8,802 bases of DNA from Actinomycetota bacterium (GTDB taxonomy: Bacteria; Actinomycetota; Actinomycetes; Actinomycetales; Cellulomonadaceae), in NCBI GenBank assembly GCA_018898235.1, contig JAHIJU010000414.1, forward strand, positions 1 to 8,802, read 5' to 3'. The notes beneath the pieces were generated by a model. The model saw only the letters and a list, made by a program, of their open reading frames with translations, was not told where the DNA came from and ran no database searches. How positions within the stretch are numbered: the stretch's first letter is position 1; every line of letters begins with the position of its first letter. Below are positions 5,758 to 8,802 of the stretch, in pieces. Position numbers and translations under genes: made by a program.

Positions 5758-7283
5758 TACCTCGCCCCCGCGGGGTCCTTGGCTGACGGGATGATGCTCC
5801 ACGCCAGCACGGCCGCGGCCAAGGTGATGCCGGCTGCGACGAGTGAGGTGACCTGCATGGCGGTGATGAACGCCTCCTGGGCGTGGTGCGCGAGCGGCGA
5901 GCTGGGTTCCAGGACGTTCAGTGCGGCCGCCAGGGAGTCCTGGACGCTGCTGCGGTCGGCCGGGTCGAGAGTGGCGGGTAGGTCGAGGCCGGCACGGTAG
6001 ATGATCGACACGAGGGACCCGAGCACCGCGATCCCCAGCACAACTCCGAGCTCGTAGGCGGTCTCGGAGATCGCTGAGGCTGCGCCGGCTCGGTGCGGCT
6101 CCACCGCGGAGACGACCGCATCAACGGTCAGGGTGCTCGCGATGCCGACGCCCAGGCCTACCGGCACGAGCGCGAGAGCGAGCCACACGTACTGCTCCGA
6201 GCTCTCGGTGGCCGCGACGAGGACCAGGCCCAGGGCTGTCACCGCCAGGGCGACCCCGACCGCCCGCCCCCGGCCGAGGCGGGCCATGGCCCAACCAACC
6301 AGGGCGATGGCGGCGATCGAGGCGATGGTGGTCGGCAGCTCGGCGAGGCCGGCCTGCAGCGGGCTGAAGCCGCGGGCCAGCTGCAGGTACTGGGAGAAGA
6401 AGAACAGCAGACCCGTCAGGGCGAAGATCGCGACGAAGTTGGCCAGCACTGCGCCGGCGAAGGCCGGTCGGCGGAACAGCGTGAGGTCGAGCAGCGGGGT
6501 GGTCAGGCGACGCTGACGGCGCACGAACAGCAGCCCACCGACCACCGCCACGCACGCGGCGGTCACCGTCTCGCCGTCCAGACCTGAGGTCGCGACGTGC
6601 TTGATCGCATACACGAAGGCGGCGACCGAGCACAGCGAGAGGGTCGCCGACGGCAGATCGAAGGGTCCGGGCGAGGGGTCACGAGACTCGGGCAGCACGA
6701 CCGCACCGAAGACCAGCAAGCCGATCATCACCGGAACGTTGATGAGGAACACCGATCCCCACCAGAAGTGCTCGAGGAAGAAGCCGCCCACAAGAGGTCC
6801 CATCGCGGCTCCACCGCCGAAGGCCGCCGACCAGATCGCGATGGCCCTCGTGCGCTCTCGGGCGTCGGTGAACAGACTGCGGATGATCGACAGCGTCGAG
6901 GGCATCAGGGTGGCCCCTGCGACGCCGAGCAGCAGCCGTGCGGCGATGAGCGTCTCCGGGTTCGGTGCGTAGGCGGCGAGCGCCGAGGCGAGCCCGAATC
7001 CGACCGCGCCGCTCAGCAGGAGCTTCTTGCGCCCGATCCGGTCGGCAAGCGTCCCCATCGACACGAGCAGACCCGCCAGCGCCAGGGAGTACGCGTCGCC
7101 GATCCACAGGATCTGGGTCGCGCTGGGCCCCAGGTCGCGCGTGATCGACGGGACCGCGAGGTAGAGCACGGTCCCGTCGATCGCCAGCAGCAGCACGGCG
7201 ATCACGAGCACCCCGAGCGCCGCCCACCGCCGGGGGTGGCCCGGGGTCTCGATCGGGGTCGCCAGGACTTCTCGGTTCACCAT
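5757..7283 (-). CDS. DHA2-family MFS multidrug exporter, SmvA/QacA-like (14 helices)
   Basis: 508 residues, normal for 14-helix drug:proton antiporters that expel cationic biocides, dyes or drugs across the inner membrane. Seen: helix 1 motif LLLAIDGTVLYLAVP with D36, helix 2 ILWIGDAYSLALAG with D63, motif A GTLADRIGRKK (77-87), PSTLSIIRSLF, a motif C region GPLVGGFFLEHFWWGSVFL, and helix 13 SETAYELGVVLGIAVLGS with E407 and E411. From memory these acidic positions match residues important for cation recognition in QacA (D34, D61, E407, D411); hence a cationic substrate is inferred. Start choice: ATG 7283 lies six bases after a predicted -10 box and has no ribosome binding site, suggesting a leaderless mRNA. 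The ORF opens further to 7331, but that would place codons across the operator. It is divergent from the TetR gene that presumably represses it. Confidence 0.92.
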   Translation of the reverse strand: MVNREVLATPIETPGHPRRWAALGVLVIAVLLLAIDGTVLYLAVPSITRDLGPSATQILWIGDAYSLALAGLLVSMGTLADRIGRKKLLLSGAVGFGLASALAAYAPNPETLIAARLLLGVAGATLMPSTLSIIRSLFTDARERTRAIAIWSAAFGGGAAMGPLVGGFFLEHFWWGSVFLINVPVMIGLLVFGAVVLPESRDPSPGPFDLPSATLSLCSVAAFVYAIKHVATSGLDGETVTAACVAVVGGLLFVRRQRRLTTPLLDLTLFRRPAFAGAVLANFVAIFALTGLLFFFSQYLQLARGFSPLQAGLAELPTTIASIAAIALVGWAMARLGRGRAVGVALAVTALGLVLVAATESSEQYVWLALALVPVGLGVGIASTLTVDAVVSAVEPHRAGAASAISETAYELGVVLGIAVLGSLVSIIYRAGLDLPATLDPADRSSVQDSLAAALNVLEPSSPLAHHAQEAFITAMQVTSLVAAGITLAAAVLAWSIIPSAKDPAGAR

Positions 7284-7286
7284 GGC

Positions 7287-7316
7287 GAAACTGTACCGAC
7301 CGGACGGTATAGTTTC
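7287..7316. promoter_or_regulatory. TetR-type operator: 30-bp palindrome between exporter and regulator
   Basis: The half sites are GAAACTGTACCGACC and GGACGGTATAGTTTC. Compared with its own reverse complement the 30-base site matches at 26 positions (13 of 15 base-pair positions are symmetric), centred on CCGG. Its core ACCGACCGGACGGT resembles known TetR-family boxes of the ACCGACCGGTCGGT kind. It covers the predicted promoter of the exporter from its -10 box to part of its -35 box and also holds a -10-like box pointing to the regulator gene, so binding should repress both. Confidence 0.8.
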
Positions 7317-7318
7317 AA
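7290..7318 (-). promoter_or_regulatory. Predicted promoter of the MFS exporter gene
   Basis: On the minus strand TTGAAA (plus 7313-7318, five of six matches to TTGACA) is followed by a 17-base spacer and TACAGT (plus 7290-7295). Six bases lie between the -10 box and the ATG at 7283, so the transcript is predicted to start at the start codon. The promoter is almost entirely inside the palindromic operator. Confidence 0.65.
7308..7313 (+). promoter_or_regulatory. Candidate -10 box for the TetR regulator gene
   Basis: TATAGT on the plus strand lies within the operator; transcription would begin near 7320 and give a leader of about 77 bases before the ATG at 7397. The sequence 17 bases upstream (GCGAAA) is a weak -35 box. 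Weak transcription of the regulator with autorepression would be typical. Confidence 0.45.
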
Positions 7319-7396
7319 CGTAGGCGAGCATGGCGCACAGGAGATTCGGGTCAACGCGACCGGAGACCGGCGCGCGAGCTGAGGAGGGGCAGGCAC

Positions 7397-7978
7397 ATGG
7401 GTCGGACGGCGGGTCGGAGCGCGTCAGACACGCGCAGGGTGGTCCTTCATGCGGCGAGCGAGGTCTTCCGCACCCGGGGTATGGCGGCGACGCTCGACGA
7501 TGTCGCGCAGGAAGCCGGCCTCTCGAAAGGCGGGGTGATCTACCACTTCACGACGAAGGACGAGCTCGTCCAGGCACTTGCTGCGGCGCTGCTGGCCGAC
7601 TTCCGTGAGTCCGTCCATGAGTGTCTCGATCCGGCCGACGAGCGTCCGGGGCGGCTGACCCGCGCCTACGTGAGGGCGAGCCTGGCAGACGTCGACCCGC
7701 GAGCGGCACGCGAGGCGTACGCCTTGATCGCCCAACTCATCACCAGCCCCGCGGTCGCTGAGGTCGCGCGCGAGGACGCGGCCCGGTGGAACGAGGAGCT
7801 CGGGCATGACGGCCTGCCCCAGACCATCACGAGTCTGGTGATCGCGGCCGCCGACGGCGCCAGCGTGGCCCCGTTGTGGGGCGCCGAACCCAGCGCCGAG
7901 CAGAGCCGCGATCTCGCAGACCAGCTGATCAGCCTGACCCTCGACCCTCAGGCCTGGGCGCAGACGATCACGCCCTGA
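7397..7978 (+). CDS. TetR-family transcriptional regulator (probable repressor of the efflux pump)
   Basis: 193 residues, standard for the family. Seen: N-terminal helix 1 ending AASEVFRTRG (residues 19-28), then the helix-turn-helix with recognition helix LSKGGVIYHFTTKDEL at residues 42-57, the classic TetR signature. The rest is an all-helical ligand-binding and dimerisation domain with no recognisable specificity; the sequence does not name the inducer. The ATG is preceded by GAGGAGGGG at 7381-7389, seven bases away, a very strong ribosome binding site. The gene diverges from the MFS exporter and a palindromic operator lies between them, the usual arrangement for local repression relieved by an exported drug. 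It is followed by a hairpin before the convergent membrane-protein gene. Confidence 0.93.
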   Translation: MGRTAGRSASDTRRVVLHAASEVFRTRGMAATLDDVAQEAGLSKGGVIYHFTTKDELVQALAAALLADFRESVHECLDPADERPGRLTRAYVRASLADVDPRAAREAYALIAQLITSPAVAEVAREDAARWNEELGHDGLPQTITSLVIAAADGASVAPLWGAEPSAEQSRDLADQLISLTLDPQAWAQTITP

Positions 7979-8031
7979 TCCGTGCAGGAACTGAACCGCC
8001 TGTCGGGCTTCTCGTCGACGGAGAACCACGA

Positions 8032-8075
8032 GACCGGCCCGTCGCGCGTCACACCGGTCCCGACGGGATCCGGTC
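8032..8075. terminator. Strong hairpin between convergent genes, probable bidirectional terminator
   Basis: GACCGGCCCGTCG (8032-8044) pairs with CGACGGG (8061-8067) and CCGGTC (8070-8075), giving 13 base pairs interrupted only by a 2-base AT bulge, with a 16-base loop. It lies 53 bases after the TetR stop and overlaps the last two bases of the stop codon of the convergent membrane-protein gene. There is no T-run, but the location and stability fit a terminator serving both strands. Confidence 0.6.
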
Positions 8076-8690
8076 AGTCCGTCGGAGCGGTGACCTCGTC
8101 CGTCGCGGGTCGGGCAGCCCGCCGGCGCGCCCGCAGCGTCCCCACGCCGAACAGCGCGAGCCCGCCGAGCAGCCATCCGGCCAGCACGAGGATCGGACCG
8201 GTGGTCGCGGCACCGTCGAAGAGCGCGAGGTTGCGCAGCAGGGTTCCGGTCGCGCCGGGGGGAAGGACCTGGCCGATGGCGCCCCACGGGGTAGGAAGCA
8301 GCTCGGGCGCGCTGGTCAACCCGGACAGGGGGCTGCCCAGCAGGATGAGGGCGATGACCGCGATCCCGAGCCCCACCTTCCCGAACATCCGCTGGAGCCC
8401 GAGCACCGCGAAGCAGGCGGCTCCCGCACCGAGCATGGCGCCCAGCGACGTGAGCCAGTAGCTGCCGTCGATCGTCCCGAACCCGTACTGCAGGATCGCG
8501 ACCAGCCCGAGCCCGCCGAGGACCGCGAACCCCGCCCCGGTGATCAGCCGCTGCCGGGCGCCGCGGACCCCGGCCATGATCCCCACCGCGGCGATCCACC
8601 CGCCCAGGGCGAGGGGGACGGCCTCGACGACTCGCTGTGATGCCCAGGGAGGCTGCCCCTGCACCGGGCCGGTGACGGACGCAGCCTCAC
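8074..8690 (-). pseudogene. ABC-2-like/YhgE-type integral membrane protein, N-terminal region deleted and frame shifted
   Basis: Seen: one frame contains five hydrophobic helices, opening VPLALGGWIAAVGIMAG, and the motif-rich block LLGSPLSGLTSAPELLP, PWGAIGQVLPPGATGTLLRN and LFDGA (about 8206-8348). I know this block from actinobacterial membrane proteins of roughly 350-400 residues that also have an N-terminal helix and a large extracytoplasmic domain; here both are missing. The frame can be extended upstream to a TTG at 8745, but that stretch (RRAQSGLVGSARRERE) is not protein-like. A separate frame carries AGGAG at 8696-8700 and, five bases on, a GTG at 8690 starting MRLRPSPAR, a plausible true N-terminus that falls one frame off and soon stops. 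The simplest reading is an internal deletion joining the original start to the C-terminal half out of frame. A short functional protein starting at GTG 8664 cannot be excluded. Confidence 0.6.
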
Positions 8691-8789
8691 GTTCTCTCCT
8701 CGCCGATCCGACGAGGCCCGACTGCGCGCGCCGCGGTAGCCTCAACCGCAGTCTCCGCCGTGGCAGGTATAGACCTGGAGGTCGCCGGC

Positions 8790-8802
8790 ATGGTCACGCT
8801 CG
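8790..8802 (+). CDS. First codons of a gene cut off by the right edge
   Basis: GGAGG at 8777-8781 lies eight bases before an ATG at 8790 that opens M-V-T-L before the window ends. The ribosome binding site and spacing are good and the gene would be divergent from the membrane-protein remnant. A TAGCCT at 8737-8742 could be its -10 box. Nothing can be said about the product. Confidence 0.4.

Noticed and set aside
6597..7382. 261-codon plus-strand frame antisense to the exporter
   Set aside because: Arg/Gly/Glu/Gln-rich shadow of the MFS gene; it crosses the operator region.
7330..7608. Plus-strand frame beginning at ATG 7330, overlapping the TetR gene
   Set aside because: Different frame from the TetR gene, no ribosome binding site and no domain; the TetR gene has GAGGAGGGG and a clear helix-turn-helix.
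7424..8599. 391-codon minus-strand frame across the TetR gene and the membrane-protein remnant
   Set aside because: It covers two convergent genes and the hairpin between them; Arg/Gly/Ala-rich with no motif.
7876..8640. 254-codon plus-strand frame after the TetR gene
   Set aside because: Antisense of the membrane-protein remnant with low-complexity P/R/G/E content; it passes through the hairpin.
8768..8773. TATAGA as a -10 box for the gene at the right edge
   Set aside because: Transcription would start at about 8780, inside the GGAGG ribosome binding site, and no -35 box is visible.
1..8802. CRISPR array, riboswitch, rRNA, or toxin-antitoxin or phage-defence genes
   Set aside because: I saw no regularly spaced repeats, no recognisable riboswitch core and no protein motifs of these systems.

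Overview
The window is high-GC DNA with GTG starts, 4-base gene overlaps, a lipobox-type binding protein, and TetR and DeoR regulators. This fits an actinobacterium; genus and species cannot be read from it. I found no clearly undescribed system. The best material is regulatory (two divergent control regions with readable promoters and operators) and evolutionary (a decayed transposon scar beside a tRNA gene, and a membrane-protein gene that lost its front part).

Positions 1-4370 hold a carbohydrate uptake and phosphorylation module. A DeoR-family repressor (partial, minus strand, start at 143) is divergent from a four-gene operon: PfkB-family sugar kinase (282-1286), CUT1-type solute-binding lipoprotein (1283-2635), and two permeases (2632-3552 and 3549-4370). 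Every junction in the operon is a 4-base stop/start overlap. The presumed flow is capture by the lipoprotein, import through the two permeases, and phosphorylation by the kinase, under control of the DeoR repressor. No ATPase subunit is encoded here, so energy probably comes from a shared MsiK-type ATPase elsewhere. The substrate is unknown.

Positions 4371-5210 hold a convergent GNAT acetyltransferase (minus strand, 4409-5014) and a complete tRNA-Gly(CCC) gene (5140-5210).

Positions 5211-5756 contain no intact gene. They hold a short remnant of an IS256/IS1081-type transposase (5446-5589) and a possible hairpin terminator (5710-5757). This looks like a junction where foreign DNA has come and gone.

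Positions 5757-7978 hold a drug-efflux pair: a 14-helix DHA2 (SmvA/QacA-like) MFS exporter on the minus strand and a divergent TetR regulator. Between them is a 30-bp near-perfect palindrome covering the exporter promoter, so the regulator very likely represses the pump and itself.

Positions 7979-8802 hold a strong hairpin between convergent genes, then a membrane-protein gene (minus strand) that keeps its C-terminal five helices but appears to have lost most of its N-terminal half. The first codons of another plus-strand gene lie at the right edge.
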